Assembly: GCA_004298615.1 (NCBI GenBank)
Contig: SCPX01000066.1
Span: 1-40,423 of the forward strand
Source of the DNA: Patescibacteria group bacterium
Lineage (GTDB): Bacteria; Patescibacteriota; Patescibacteriia; SCPX01
Length of the DNA stretch: 40,423 bases
Reading direction: 5' to 3'
Shown: piece by piece, positions 1 through 7,251 of the stretch
Layout of the letters: the number at the start of each line of letters is the position of its first letter
How positions within the stretch are numbered: position 1 is the first letter of the stretch
Notes under the pieces: generated by a model
Seen by the model: the letters and a program-made list of their open reading frames with translations, nothing else
Databases searched by the model: none
Told to the model about the DNA's origin: nothing
Translations under genes and position numbers: made by a program

Positions 1-1
1 G

Positions 2-73
2 GAGGAGGGAATTCCTAACGAAATCAAAGGAGGGTTTATACCAACCAACGAAGCACCGGAAGAGCATTTCTAA
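2..73 (+). CDS. 3' end of an unrecognised gene (partial)
   Basis: A reading frame open from the window edge encodes a 23-residue C-terminus (EEGIPNEIKGG... ending APEEHF) and stops at TAA 71-73. A canonical terminator begins 24 bases later, so this is probably the end of a real gene. A second frame is also open to about 86, but its Arg/Lys/Ser-rich translation looks less protein-like. Too little remains to name a family. Confidence 0.45.
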   Translation, partial: EEGIPNEIKGGFIPTNEAPEEHF

Positions 74-96
74 TCTTAACGCTTAAAATAGCATAT

Positions 97-138
97 GGGA
101 GACTCTATTTTCTAAAGTCTCCCTTTTTATTTTTTTTA
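97..138 (+). terminator. Rho-independent terminator
   Basis: A perfect 8-bp stem, GGGAGACT (97-104) with AGTCTCCC (116-123), has an 11-nt loop and is followed by a T-rich run (124-138). It ends the transcript of the partial gene upstream and insulates the phosphodiesterase gene that follows. Confidence 0.85.
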
Positions 139-141
139 AAT

Positions 142-175
142 TGTCGTATATGAGACGATCGTCTGATTCACGACA
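142..175. promoter_or_regulatory. Concentric 34-bp palindrome, probable operator
   Basis: The inner perfect 12-bp palindrome AGACGATCGTCT (153-164) is flanked by TGTCGT (142-147) and ACGACA (170-175). Both pairs share the centre 158.5. The element ends 12 bp upstream of the -35 box at 188. It has no T tract, and the real terminator lies further upstream, so a binding site for a dimeric regulator of the phosphodiesterase gene is the likeliest reading. Confidence 0.5.
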
Positions 176-187
176 TTTGTGTGAGTA

Positions 188-217
188 TTGATTATAAACA
201 TATTTTTAAGATATAAT
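188..217 (+). promoter_or_regulatory. Sigma70-type promoter for the GDPD gene
   Basis: TTGATT (188-193), an 18-bp spacer and a perfect TATAAT (212-217) predict transcription from about 224. That lies downstream of a possible TTG start at 188 and upstream of ATG 251, which supports ATG 251 as the true start. Confidence 0.7.
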
Positions 218-250
218 TCAGTTATTGATAATTTTAATTATTCCTTAAAT

Positions 251-928
251 ATGCTGAAAATCGGACATCGCGGGGCGTGCGGATACGCGCCGGAAAACAC
301 TTTAAAATCATTTCAAAGGGCCATTGATTTGGGCGTTGATATGATTGAGCTGGATGTTCATCTTTGCAAAAGCGGTGAATTAATCGTGATACACGATGAC
401 ACTGTAGACCGTACTACAGACGGTAGTGGTTTTGTAAAAAAATTAAAACTCAAGGACTTAAAAAAAATGAATACCGGAGAAGGGGAGAGGATCCCGACCT
501 TGGAGGAAGTTTTAGATTTGGTTAATCGCCGAGTCAGAGTGAATATCGAATTGAAGGGGCCGAAAACCGCCAAACCGGTAATGAAATTAATTGAAGAATA
601 TGTGAAGAAAAAAGGGTGGAATATTGATGATTTTATTATTTCCTCTTTTAGCCGCCGCGAACTTAAAAAAGCGCGCGCGATCAATCCCTTGATTCAAATG
701 GGATTTTTAATTTCACGATTTCGTTTACTTGACTATTGGTGGCTCTCGTTTGCAGAAAAAATCGGGGCATATTTTATCGGGCCTAGTTTGAAAATTACCT
801 CAAAACGCTTGATCCGCAAAGCTCATAAACACGGATTGCGCGTTTATATATGGACTGTCAATGATCCAAAAGACATTGAGAGGATGCGGAGATGGGGAGC
901 AGATGGCGTTTTTAGCAACTTTCCCTGA
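251..928 (+). CDS. Glycerophosphodiester phosphodiesterase (GDPD family)
   Basis: This 225-aa cytosolic protein is expected to hydrolyse glycerophosphodiesters to glycerol-3-phosphate and an alcohol. It has the GDPD TIM-barrel signatures in order: GHRG (5-8) and PENT (14-17) with the first catalytic His, ELD (33-35) with the metal-binding acids, and VIHDD (46-50) with the second catalytic His. C-terminal barrel motifs include NIELKGP, SSFSRREL and YIWTVND. The length is normal and there is no signal peptide. ATG 251 is chosen because the protein then begins one strand before GHRG and because the promoter's predicted start site lies between 188 and 251. No Shine-Dalgarno is visible. It appears monocistronic. 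The substrate cannot be told from sequence. Confidence 0.92.
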   Translation: MLKIGHRGACGYAPENTLKSFQRAIDLGVDMIELDVHLCKSGELIVIHDDTVDRTTDGSGFVKKLKLKDLKKMNTGEGERIPTLEEVLDLVNRRVRVNIELKGPKTAKPVMKLIEEYVKKKGWNIDDFIISSFSRRELKKARAINPLIQMGFLISRFRLLDYWWLSFAEKIGAYFIGPSLKITSKRLIRKAHKHGLRVYIWTVNDPKDIERMRRWGADGVFSNFP

Positions 929-940
929 TAGGGCATAGGG

Positions 941-969
941 TTGACAAAAGGTGAAAAAATAAGTAAAGT
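941..969 (+). promoter_or_regulatory. Promoter for the zinc-ribbon gene pair
   Basis: TTGACA (941-946), 17 bp, then TAAAGT (964-969). It begins 12 bp after the GDPD stop and gives a leader of about 40 nt before ATG 1015. The -35 is perfect and the -10 matches at 4 of 6 positions. Confidence 0.65.
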
Positions 970-1014
970 TATTTTGATTTGTACATTAAAACAACTAACC
1001 ATGGAGGTGGCAAG

Positions 1015-1227
1015 ATGAAACCAGAGGAGAAAAAGGGGGTTAAAGTTCCTTTAGTCGGAAATCCAAAAGGATCGCCTGAAACGGAATTCAGCAAGTGTTG
1101 TACTATGCCGATAATCCTGTCGTCCGCCAAAGGAGGGGTAATTAAGATTTGCAAAAAGTGCCGGATAAAAATATCCGAGAAGGAGGTGAAAAATGACGCG
1201 AAGCGAGAAGAAAGCTGCATCAGCTGA
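1015..1227 (+). CDS. Small cysteine-pair protein, 70 aa (unknown)
   Basis: I do not recognise the family. The start is ATG 1015 because GGAGGTGG (1003-1010) sits just upstream; an in-frame codon at 979 would start before this site. The protein is Lys-rich, with C28-C29 and C46-x2-C49 spaced like half of a small zinc-binding fold, plus a lone C68. There is no signal peptide or membrane segment. It shares a promoter and terminator with the next gene and overlaps it by 35 bp, so the two are almost certainly translated together. A strong Shine-Dalgarno is uncommon among the housekeeping genes of this window. Confidence 0.65.
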   Translation: MKPEEKKGVKVPLVGNPKGSPETEFSKCCTMPIILSSAKGGVIKICKKCRIKISEKEVKNDAKREESCIS

Positions 1228-1432
1228 GGCAATGTGTGTTTGGCGCTATACTACGCCAATTCCGTGCCCGATTTGCAGCGAGCCGACTGTTTCAACTTGG
1301 GATTCCAATCACAGAAATGAGTCAGATCAATTAATATTCTTGCGCGGATGCATGGGATGTAATAAGGTATTTACACCGGAGCTCATACTTATTCCGGAAT
1401 TAACCCTCGTACAAGACGGGAATAAAAAATAA
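1193..1432 (+). CDS. Small zinc-ribbon protein, 79 aa (unknown)
   Basis: Two CxxC knuckles, CPIC (25-28) and CMGC (53-56), form a classic zinc ribbon followed by a hydrophobic tail (FTPELILIPEL). No named family is recognised. GGAGGTG is placed just before ATG 1193, inside the preceding gene, so the start is well defined. The gene overlaps its upstream partner by 35 bp in another frame and ends 25 bp before a strong terminator. A nucleic-acid or protein-interaction role would be typical of a zinc ribbon, but that is inference. Confidence 0.7.
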   Translation: MTRSEKKAASAEAMCVWRYTTPIPCPICSEPTVSTWDSNHRNESDQLIFLRGCMGCNKVFTPELILIPELTLVQDGNKK

Positions 1433-1456
1433 TAATTTATAGATATCATTTACTTA

Positions 1457-1491
1457 AGAGGCCTGAACCTAATACAGGCCTCTCTTTTTTT
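1457..1491 (+). terminator. Rho-independent terminator after the zinc-ribbon pair
   Basis: A 9-bp stem AGAGGCCTG (1457-1465) / CAGGCCTCT (1475-1483), with a 9-nt loop, is followed by C and a T7 run (1485-1491). It lies between convergent genes, and its T run touches the stop codon of the recombinase on the other strand. The minus-strand side has no good T tract. Confidence 0.85.
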
Positions 1492-2446
1492 ATTCATCTT
1501 TTTCAGCAAGCGGGTGAAATTTTCTATGCGTGCTTTCGGCGAATTTATCAGAGGCATGGACATAGCGCGTGGTCGTGTCAAGCGATTCATGGCCTAAAAG
1601 AATCTGAATCGCGGCCGGACTGGCGCCTTGCTCGGCCAAATAAGTGGCAAAACCGTGGCGCAAAGAATGCGCCGAAGTCGGAACATTGATTCTTAATAAT
1701 TCGCGATATTTTTTTATTTTATCTTGGAAATAATTAGTTGAAATTCGTTTTTTGGCGTCTCCGGCATTGCGGCCGCGATAGGGGATAAAAAGGCCGGGAT
1801 GATTATCTGTTCTTAAATTTGAATATTCATCTAAATGCAGTTTGGCGCGGGGCGTTAAATAAACAAATCTTTGTTTTTTTCCCTTTCCCATAATAAATAT
1901 TTTTCCGGTCTCGTCAATTTGATTCCGATTGAGATTAACTAACTCTGAAATACGCATACCGGTTGAAAATAAAAGCTCAAGCATTGCGCGGTTGCGCACG
2001 GCTATAATTTTCTTTTTTTCGAATTTTGACGGCGCTTCAATGAGTTTGACCAATTCGTCAAATTCGGCCACGCGAGCGTGTTTGCGCTCGTTTTTAATGA
2101 GCTTGATATTTTCCGGACCAATTGGCGTTTTATAATCCAAATCAATTAAATATTTCAGATAGGTTCGCAAAGACGAGAGCATTCTATTCAGGGAATAACT
2201 CGATAATTTTTTTACTTCATTATCGCCGCCTTTAGCGGTTTTACGATCTATAGAGTTAAGATATGCTTTATAGAGATCAATATCGCGCTTGTTAATATTG
2301 TTAAATTCCTTTTTTATTTCGTCCCGCAAAAATAAAGAAAAGACATTCAAGTCTCTTTCATAATTATAAATTGTTTCATCGGAATAATTATTCACCCTAA
2401 GTGATAGCAGGAAATCATCTAAATGAGGCAATTCAGCGTTATTCAT
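1490..2446 (-). CDS. Tyrosine recombinase, XerC/XerD/XerA-like
   Basis: This 318-aa site-specific recombinase has the usual Xer length. The N-terminal SAM-like core-binding domain spans about 8-105. The catalytic domain carries R165 (STGMRISEL), a lysine in the GKGKK turn (187-191), H260-x2-R263 (HSLRHGF), H286 (LLGHES) and the nucleophile Y295 (TTRYVHAS), so the active site is complete. The expected role is resolving chromosome dimers at dif. The gene stands alone with its own strong promoter, and a dif-like palindrome overlaps that promoter. There is no Shine-Dalgarno. An integrase of a mobile element is less likely, because no phage or conjugation genes adjoin it. Confidence 0.9.
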   Translation of the reverse strand: MNNAELPHLDDFLLSLRVNNYSDETIYNYERDLNVFSLFLRDEIKKEFNNINKRDIDLYKAYLNSIDRKTAKGGDNEVKKLSSYSLNRMLSSLRTYLKYLIDLDYKTPIGPENIKLIKNERKHARVAEFDELVKLIEAPSKFEKKKIIAVRNRAMLELLFSTGMRISELVNLNRNQIDETGKIFIMGKGKKQRFVYLTPRAKLHLDEYSNLRTDNHPGLFIPYRGRNAGDAKKRISTNYFQDKIKKYRELLRINVPTSAHSLRHGFATYLAEQGASPAAIQILLGHESLDTTTRYVHASDKFAESTHRKFHPLAEKDE

Positions 2447-2486
2447 AGTATTATAAAGTTTTATCGCTAACGAAAGTGAGTGTAAG

Positions 2487-2514
2487 AGATATTATACTCA
2501 ATTATATAATATCC
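2487..2514. promoter_or_regulatory. 28-bp palindrome, possible Xer binding (dif-like) site or operator
   Basis: GATATTATA (2488-2496) and TATAATATC (2505-2513) are perfect 9-bp inverted arms around an 8-bp centre. Read as 11+6+11 the element has exactly the dif/XerA-site geometry. It overlaps the -10 box of the recombinase promoter, so binding would block the gene. Autoregulation, a recombination site or an unrelated operator are all possible. Confidence 0.4.
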
Positions 2515-2529
2515 AATAAAATGTGTCAA
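2501..2529 (-). promoter_or_regulatory. Consensus sigma70 promoter for the recombinase
   Basis: On the minus strand: TTGACA (2529-2524), a 17-bp spacer and TATAAT (2506-2501), a perfect match. The leader is about 48 nt. A second TATAAT-like box lies further downstream within the palindrome. Confidence 0.85.
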
Positions 2530-2549
2530 ATACCCCACTCCGTGATGTT

Positions 2550-3953
2550 TTAAGGCAAATATTCCAACGGATTGACCGGGATGCCGTTGAGGCGGACTTC
2601 AAAGTGCAAATGAGGGCCGGTGGTGAGGCGACCGGCGCCGGCCGTGCCCGGAAGACCGCCGCTGCGGCTAATGGTTTGACCCTTTTGAACAATCTCGCCT
2701 TCTACGACATTTACGCCGCTCAAATGGCCGTATACGGTTGATAATCCATTCTCGTGAACTATTAGGACAAAATTATACGCCGGATAAATTATCTTGCCGC
2801 TGGAATTTTTCACCCAATCAAGTTTTTTGGCGATTGCCACCACCCCCCCATCGGCGGCCTTAATCGCTGTACCCTGCGGCGTGCCGATATCAATGGCCGG
2901 ATGCTCAAAATATCGGCGATACACATAAGTCGGATCATGAAAAGTCGCGGTAACACGGCGCGAATCAATCGGCCAATCAATAACGCCCGTACCGGCCTTG
3001 GCAATCAAATCGGTGGAATCCTTGTCGCCGGTATTTGAATTTTGCGCTTCTTTTTGCTTTTGCTCTTCCAGACGCTTGCGGACAGTCTCCGACATTGCTG
3101 CGATTTCCGAACTGACGCTGTCTTGTTCCGATTTTACATCCTGCACTAAATCCTGGAATTTTGATTCATCGCTTTGTGTTTGCTCAAGGATATCTTTTTT
3201 TGCGTCTTTTTGCGCCAATAGCGTGTCCTTTTTAGTGGAAAAATCAATTTGCAAATTTCCCAAATCAGCGATCTTTACCTCCAACTCTGATTTCTTTTCC
3301 TCCAATGTGGTTTTTAAATCTTTGACCTGCTGGACCGTATCGGTAAGCTCGCTGTTTAATGAAATCAAAGAGTGCGAATAATTGTAATATTCGGAAAAGG
3401 AATTGTTTTGCAAAATTATGTCAAGAACGGATTTTTGGTCATTGCGATATAAAATCCGCAAAAGCTCTTCCAATGTATCTCTATGCTCGGCGATTTTTTC
3501 CTCTTGAGCGCGTATGTCAAGTTTTAAATTCTCTATTTCCAATGTAGTGGCGTCAATCTCCTGCTGAAGCTTTTCAATTTCCAATTCAACCGAGTGAATC
3601 TCGTCGTCTAAAATCGCGATGTGATTTTTTAAAGTAAGCGCTTCGGTGCGCTTGGCCGCGATTGCCTGTTTATAAACTTCAATGTCTTTGGCTAATTCAT
3701 CTATTTTTGATTTTTTTTGCGTAATTTCTTCATTTAGCTTGCCAATATCTTCCGGATCGGTATTAACCGTGCTATCTTGAGCGGTTACCGAGACAGATTC
3801 GTTAGTGTTAGCATCAGTTGAATCAACCTGTTGCGCAAGCCCGGTCAAACTAAAAAAACCGCCTAATAAACTTGTGACAACAAAGGCGGCAAAGACAATT
3901 TTTGCGCTAAGATTAGCTATTTTTAACGATTTTTGTGTTGATTTTTTAAGCAT
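2550..3953 (-). CDS. Murein hydrolase activator / M23 (LytM) peptidase with coiled coil
   Basis: This 467-aa exported protein has an N-terminal signal or anchor (hydrophobic about 17-40, ending GLAQQ), a Ser/Thr-rich linker, a long Lys/Glu/Gln coiled coil (about 70-305) and a C-terminal LytM domain (about 325-467). The zinc-site residues are present: H351 and D355 (HPAIDIG), YGH at 408-410, and HLH (448-450) in TGPHLHFEV. This is the EnvC/NlpD-like layout, but with metal ligands intact, so it may itself cut peptide cross-links during cell separation. A TATAAT at 3991-3986 gives a short leader; no Shine-Dalgarno is visible. No terminator is visible between its stop and the recombinase promoter. 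Confidence 0.9.
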   Translation of the reverse strand: MLKKSTQKSLKIANLSAKIVFAAFVVTSLLGGFFSLTGLAQQVDSTDANTNESVSVTAQDSTVNTDPEDIGKLNEEITQKKSKIDELAKDIEVYKQAIAAKRTEALTLKNHIAILDDEIHSVELEIEKLQQEIDATTLEIENLKLDIRAQEEKIAEHRDTLEELLRILYRNDQKSVLDIILQNNSFSEYYNYSHSLISLNSELTDTVQQVKDLKTTLEEKKSELEVKIADLGNLQIDFSTKKDTLLAQKDAKKDILEQTQSDESKFQDLVQDVKSEQDSVSSEIAAMSETVRKRLEEQKQKEAQNSNTGDKDSTDLIAKAGTGVIDWPIDSRRVTATFHDPTYVYRRYFEHPAIDIGTPQGTAIKAADGGVVAIAKKLDWVKNSSGKIIYPAYNFVLIVHENGLSTVYGHLSGVNVVEGEIVQKGQTISRSGGLPGTAGAGRLTTGPHLHFEVRLNGIPVNPLEYLP

Positions 3954-3985
3954 AGCAATGGTATTATGATTTTTTGTATTAAATA

Positions 3986-3991
3986 ATTATA
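3986..3991 (-). promoter_or_regulatory. -10 element for the M23 peptidase gene
   Basis: A perfect TATAAT on the minus strand lies 32 bp before ATG 3953, in the gap after gltX. No clear -35 box is seen; it would fall in the 3' end of gltX. Confidence 0.4.
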
Positions 3992-4009
3992 CCACAAATT
4001 TACTTAGAT

Positions 4010-5488
4010 TTAAAGAACCGAGATTGCGCGATTTATACGCTCCACGCACTTCTCTTTGCCTAAAATTTCCATAATTTCAAAAGCTCCGGCACTCGCTTCT
4101 TTTCCGGTAAAAGCGGCGCGCAAAGGCCAGAGAACTTCAATCGGCTTGAAATTATTTTGCTCGCAAAATTTATACCAAATATCTTTTAATTTATTCGCTT
4201 CAAAATCAGCATTATCAATCGTCATAATAAATACTGCCGATGCATCAAGAGCTTTTTTGGTAGTTTCGGCATTCCCTTTTTTAGGAATCAGAATTTTTTG
4301 ATCAATTTGCGGTTCTTTAAAAAAATAATCAATATGTCCGCTGATTTCTGAAATGGTCTGGATGCGCGATTGTTCCAAAAGAATTATTTTTTCCAATCTT
4401 GCCAGCTCTTTTTCCGAAGGCGCCAAAACCATCAGACTCGCTTCCTGCAGATAAGGAATACACAATTCAGTCAATTTATCGATTTTTAAATTCCTGATAT
4501 AATTGCCGTTCAGCCACTTTAGTTTCTCAATATTAAAAACCGCGCCGCTTTTTTGAATCCGCTCAAGAGAAAATTGTTTGATCAAATCTTCGCGCGTAAA
4601 AATCTCCTGATCCGTCCCAGGATTCCATCCCAAGAGAGAAATGAAATTTACAATCGCGTCCGCCAAAAAGCCCTGATTCTTATAATCGTCAATAGAGGTG
4701 GCGCCGTGCCGCTTGGAAAGCTTGCTCTTATCCGGCCCCAAAATCATCGGAATGTGGGCGAATTGCGGAGGTACCGCTCCCAGCGCTTCGTATACAAGAA
4801 TTTGCTTGGGCGTATTGGAAAGATGATCTTCGCCACGAATCACATGGGATATTTTCATTTCAATGTCATCCACGACATTGGAGAAAATAAAAATCGGAAC
4901 GCCGTCGCTTTTCACCATTACGAAATCGCCGAAAAGCGATGAGTCAAATTCGACATTGCCGCGGATTAAATCATTGACGATTATTTTTTTCGGCTCAATA
5001 ACAAAACGAATCACATGCGGTGTATTTAGCGCGATTAATTTTTCCGCTTCATCTTTGCTTTTATTTTTGCACTTGCCGGAATAGCGCGGCGCTATCCCCT
5101 CTTTCATTTGCGCTTCTCTTTCCTTTTCCAGTTCTTCCGGCTTGCAAAAGCAATGATATGCTTTATTTTCCACCAGCAATTTTTGCGCATATTTTTTATA
5201 AATACCCAACCTCTCCATTTGGCGATAATGCCCGAATGGCCCTTCCGCATCCGGACCCTCATCCCAATCAAGTCCCAACCACTTCATACCTTCAATGATA
5301 TTATTCTCCGATTCAATGGTGGAACGGCCTCGATCCGTGTCTTCAATGCGCAAAATAAAGGTCCCGCCAGTATGTCTGGCAAAAAGATAATTAAATAACG
5401 CCGTCCGCGCGCTGCCAATGTGTAAAACACCTGTCGGCGACGGTGCGAAACGAACTCTGATATTTGGATCGCTGTGTCTATTTTTCAT
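4010..5488 (-). CDS. gltX: Glutamyl-tRNA synthetase
   Basis: This 492-aa class I synthetase charges tRNA-Glu, and possibly tRNA-Gln if it is non-discriminating. It shows the HIGH-type motif LHIGS (22-26) after RFAPSPTG, and KLSKR (256-260) as the KMSKS loop. The zinc-binding cluster has C113-x-C115, Y136 and C140, as in bacterial GluRS. The C-terminal anticodon-binding helical domain is full length. It lies 11 bp downstream of the WecG-like gene and is probably cotranscribed with it. In genomes without GlnRS this enzyme makes Glu-tRNA-Gln for GatCAB; a tRNA-Gln gene lies at 12517, but GatCAB is not in the window. Confidence 0.96.
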   Translation of the reverse strand: MKNRHSDPNIRVRFAPSPTGVLHIGSARTALFNYLFARHTGGTFILRIEDTDRGRSTIESENNIIEGMKWLGLDWDEGPDAEGPFGHYRQMERLGIYKKYAQKLLVENKAYHCFCKPEELEKEREAQMKEGIAPRYSGKCKNKSKDEAEKLIALNTPHVIRFVIEPKKIIVNDLIRGNVEFDSSLFGDFVMVKSDGVPIFIFSNVVDDIEMKISHVIRGEDHLSNTPKQILVYEALGAVPPQFAHIPMILGPDKSKLSKRHGATSIDDYKNQGFLADAIVNFISLLGWNPGTDQEIFTREDLIKQFSLERIQKSGAVFNIEKLKWLNGNYIRNLKIDKLTELCIPYLQEASLMVLAPSEKELARLEKIILLEQSRIQTISEISGHIDYFFKEPQIDQKILIPKKGNAETTKKALDASAVFIMTIDNADFEANKLKDIWYKFCEQNNFKPIEVLWPLRAAFTGKEASAGAFEIMEILGKEKCVERINRAISVL

Positions 5489-5499
5489 ACAGTATAAAT

Positions 5500-6246
5500 T
5501 TACCCTATTTTCTCCTTTAAAACAAGCAATGGAAAGATAACGACTGCCCTGAAAATCCGATTAAATCTCCCCGGTTGTTTAAAAAGCCGCCAGAGCCATT
5601 CTAAGCCCATTTTGCGCATAAAAATCGGCGCGCGGGTTATTTCTCCCGCAATATAGTCAAATGCGCCGCCGACGCCCATAGCAGCTTTAATGCTATTTAA
5701 TCTAGGCAAATTTCGCGCGATCCATTTTTCTTGCTTGGGCGCGCCATAGGCCACGAAAACGACTTTCGCGTTTGTCGCGTTTATAGTACTGGTCGCCTCC
5801 CTATCCCCCGCCTCGTTTGCCTTTCCCTCAAAAATACCGGCAATCTGCAAATCGGGAAATTTATTTTTTAGTTTTTCCGCGCATTTTTCTGCTGCTCCAT
5901 TTCTGCCGCCCAAAAGAAAAATCGGAACTCTAAGTTTAGCGAATTTTTCGCACAATTCTTGCATAAAATCAGTTCCGGTAATTCGCTGCGGAATAGGCAG
6001 TCCCAGAAATCGTGCAGCCAATTGTATCCCCCGTCCGTCCGTTATTGATAAATCGGCGTTTTTTAAAATATCTCTAAATTCATCATCCTTTTGCGCCGCT
6101 ACGACAAATTCCGGATTGGGCGTTGTGATATGGCGCTTCTTGCCGTCTTTTAACCAATCGCAAACAATTCCCGCAGCTTGATGAAATCCGACCAAATCAA
6201 AACGCACGCCAAGAATTTCAATACTTATTGATTTGCTCGCAGCCAT
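5500..6246 (-). CDS. WecG/TagA/CpsF family glycosyltransferase
   Basis: This 248-aa GT26 enzyme is expected to add an N-acetyl-hexosamine to a polyprenyl-linked glycan at the inner membrane. Recognisable motifs are ITTPNPEF near the N-terminus, the ITDGRG acid motif, ITGTDF, FLLGG, VAYGAPKQEKW, GVGGAFD and the C-terminal APIFMRKMGLEWLWRL module. ATG 6246 is preferred over TTG 6252 because AGGAGAA lies upstream at suitable spacing. It probably heads the gltX transcript. A 12-bp palindrome ATTCGCGCGAAT (6266-6277) lies just upstream. The sugar donor cannot be assigned. Confidence 0.9.
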   Translation of the reverse strand: MAASKSISIEILGVRFDLVGFHQAAGIVCDWLKDGKKRHITTPNPEFVVAAQKDDEFRDILKNADLSITDGRGIQLAARFLGLPIPQRITGTDFMQELCEKFAKLRVPIFLLGGRNGAAEKCAEKLKNKFPDLQIAGIFEGKANEAGDREATSTINATNAKVVFVAYGAPKQEKWIARNLPRLNSIKAAMGVGGAFDYIAGEITRAPIFMRKMGLEWLWRLFKQPGRFNRIFRAVVIFPLLVLKEKIG

Positions 6247-6301
6247 AAACAAAAACTATTCTCCTATTCGCGCGAATTAGAGATTACATGACGACATTGG
6301 T

Positions 6302-6787
6302 TTATTCAATCGCCTTCAGGAAAACTTCCGCAAAATCTTCGTGCGGCGAATAATGGATTTCCAATTTTCCTTTGCGGGATTTTTTGATATGCTTTCCGAT
6401 CGTTACGGCCAATTCTTTCGTTAAAGTGTTAACGACGACTTTATCTTTGGTCAAGTTTATTCCAATCAGTCGTCTAAGCGGATCACGGTTGAATTCCTGA
6501 CCGGCAATATTGCGGATCTCATTTTGAATTTCTTTCGCTCCAGAATCAAAAATCGCGCGATCAATCGTCAGCACGCCCTCCGCAATCCCCTCTTTTTCTT
6601 TGCGGCAAGCCGGGCAAAGCGTTAGTGTTAATTGATTGAGCTTTCTATGCTCTTTTACCAGCGCGTCATTTTTTTGCCAGCGGCCGCGATGCAAAATTAT
6701 GCCGCACCGTTTGCATACTTCATGATTCGGCTTTTTAGAATCCTTATTCGGCTTGTGATGATGAGGCGGCTGTTTGATGTACTTCAT
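6302..6787 (-). CDS. BCAM0308/NMD3-like zinc-ribbon protein
   Basis: A 161-aa protein with a His/Lys-rich N-terminus and a treble-clef or ribbon made of C25-x2-C28 (CKRCG) and C58-x2-C61 (CPAC), separated by the GRWQK segment. After this come GVLTID, an EIxNEIRN helix, NRDPLRRLIG, TLTKELAVTIGKHI and KGKLEIHYS. This order matches the bacterial BCAM0308 family, whose N-terminus resembles eukaryotic NMD3, a 60S export adaptor. A nucleic-acid or ribosome-associated role is plausible but unproven. There is no Shine-Dalgarno. Confidence 0.7.
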   Translation of the reverse strand: MKYIKQPPHHHKPNKDSKKPNHEVCKRCGIILHRGRWQKNDALVKEHRKLNQLTLTLCPACRKEKEGIAEGVLTIDRAIFDSGAKEIQNEIRNIAGQEFNRDPLRRLIGINLTKDKVVVNTLTKELAVTIGKHIKKSRKGKLEIHYSPHEDFAEVFLKAIE

Positions 6788-6817
6788 AATCGTAAAATTT
6801 AAATTAATAATAAAATT

Positions 6818-7249
6818 TTATTTCGCTTCATTAATACACTTCATTAATTCTTGCGTTTGCGTCCAGCCGCAAAGCCCTGTCGGCTGTTTTTCGCACCGGG
6901 CGGTTTTATAACACGCATATTCCGGCCGGTATTCACAAGTCGTGATAATATCTTCGGCGTTTTTATCAACGCATAATTGGCCGCTGCAACCGGAGATTTT
7001 ACAATCGGGCGATGTAATATTTTTGTTATTATTGGCCGGTTTATTCGCGTTTATGTCTTCAACAAATATCTTATCTCCGGCGCGGCATTGCCTCGGATAT
7101 GACTCCATAATTGGAAACCCGAGTTTTGCGCATTGCTCGAAATTATTCACCTTGCCAACGCTCGTTCGATTAATAATGTAAGCAAACAAAAACGCGGCAA
7201 TGGTTAAAATAATAATTATTATCGCGATAATCGCAATTTTCTTATTCAT
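6818..7249 (-). CDS. Membrane-anchored eight-cysteine-cluster protein
   Basis: A 143-aa protein with one N-terminal membrane segment (about 4-26, very Ile-rich) and an extracytoplasmic remainder. Two modules are visible. The first, FEQCAKLGFPIMESYPRQC, is frequent in CPR surface proteins. The second is a cysteine-dense C-terminal domain (CKISGCSGQLC...CEYRPEYACYKTARC...GLCGW...C) typical of the eight-cysteine cluster. The cysteines suggest disulfides outside the cell or metal binding. The gene begins 2 bp after the adenosyltransferase stop, so it is cotranscribed. Function unknown. Confidence 0.75.
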   Translation of the reverse strand: MNKKIAIIAIIIIILTIAAFLFAYIINRTSVGKVNNFEQCAKLGFPIMESYPRQCRAGDKIFVEDINANKPANNNKNITSPDCKISGCSGQLCVDKNAEDIITTCEYRPEYACYKTARCEKQPTGLCGWTQTQELMKCINEAK

Positions 7250-7251
7250 AT

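Noticed and set aside
188-250. TTG start adding 21 residues to the phosphodiesterase
   Set aside because: The TTG coincides with the -35 box and the predicted transcription start lies downstream of it. The added residues precede the conserved first strand of the family.
1490-2446. Tyrosine recombinase as the integrase of the 8.3-12.4 kb island
   Set aside because: It lies 6 kb away beyond several housekeeping genes, has its own promoter, and no repeat of the tRNA-Gln 3' end was seen near 8272-8301 that could serve as the second attachment site.
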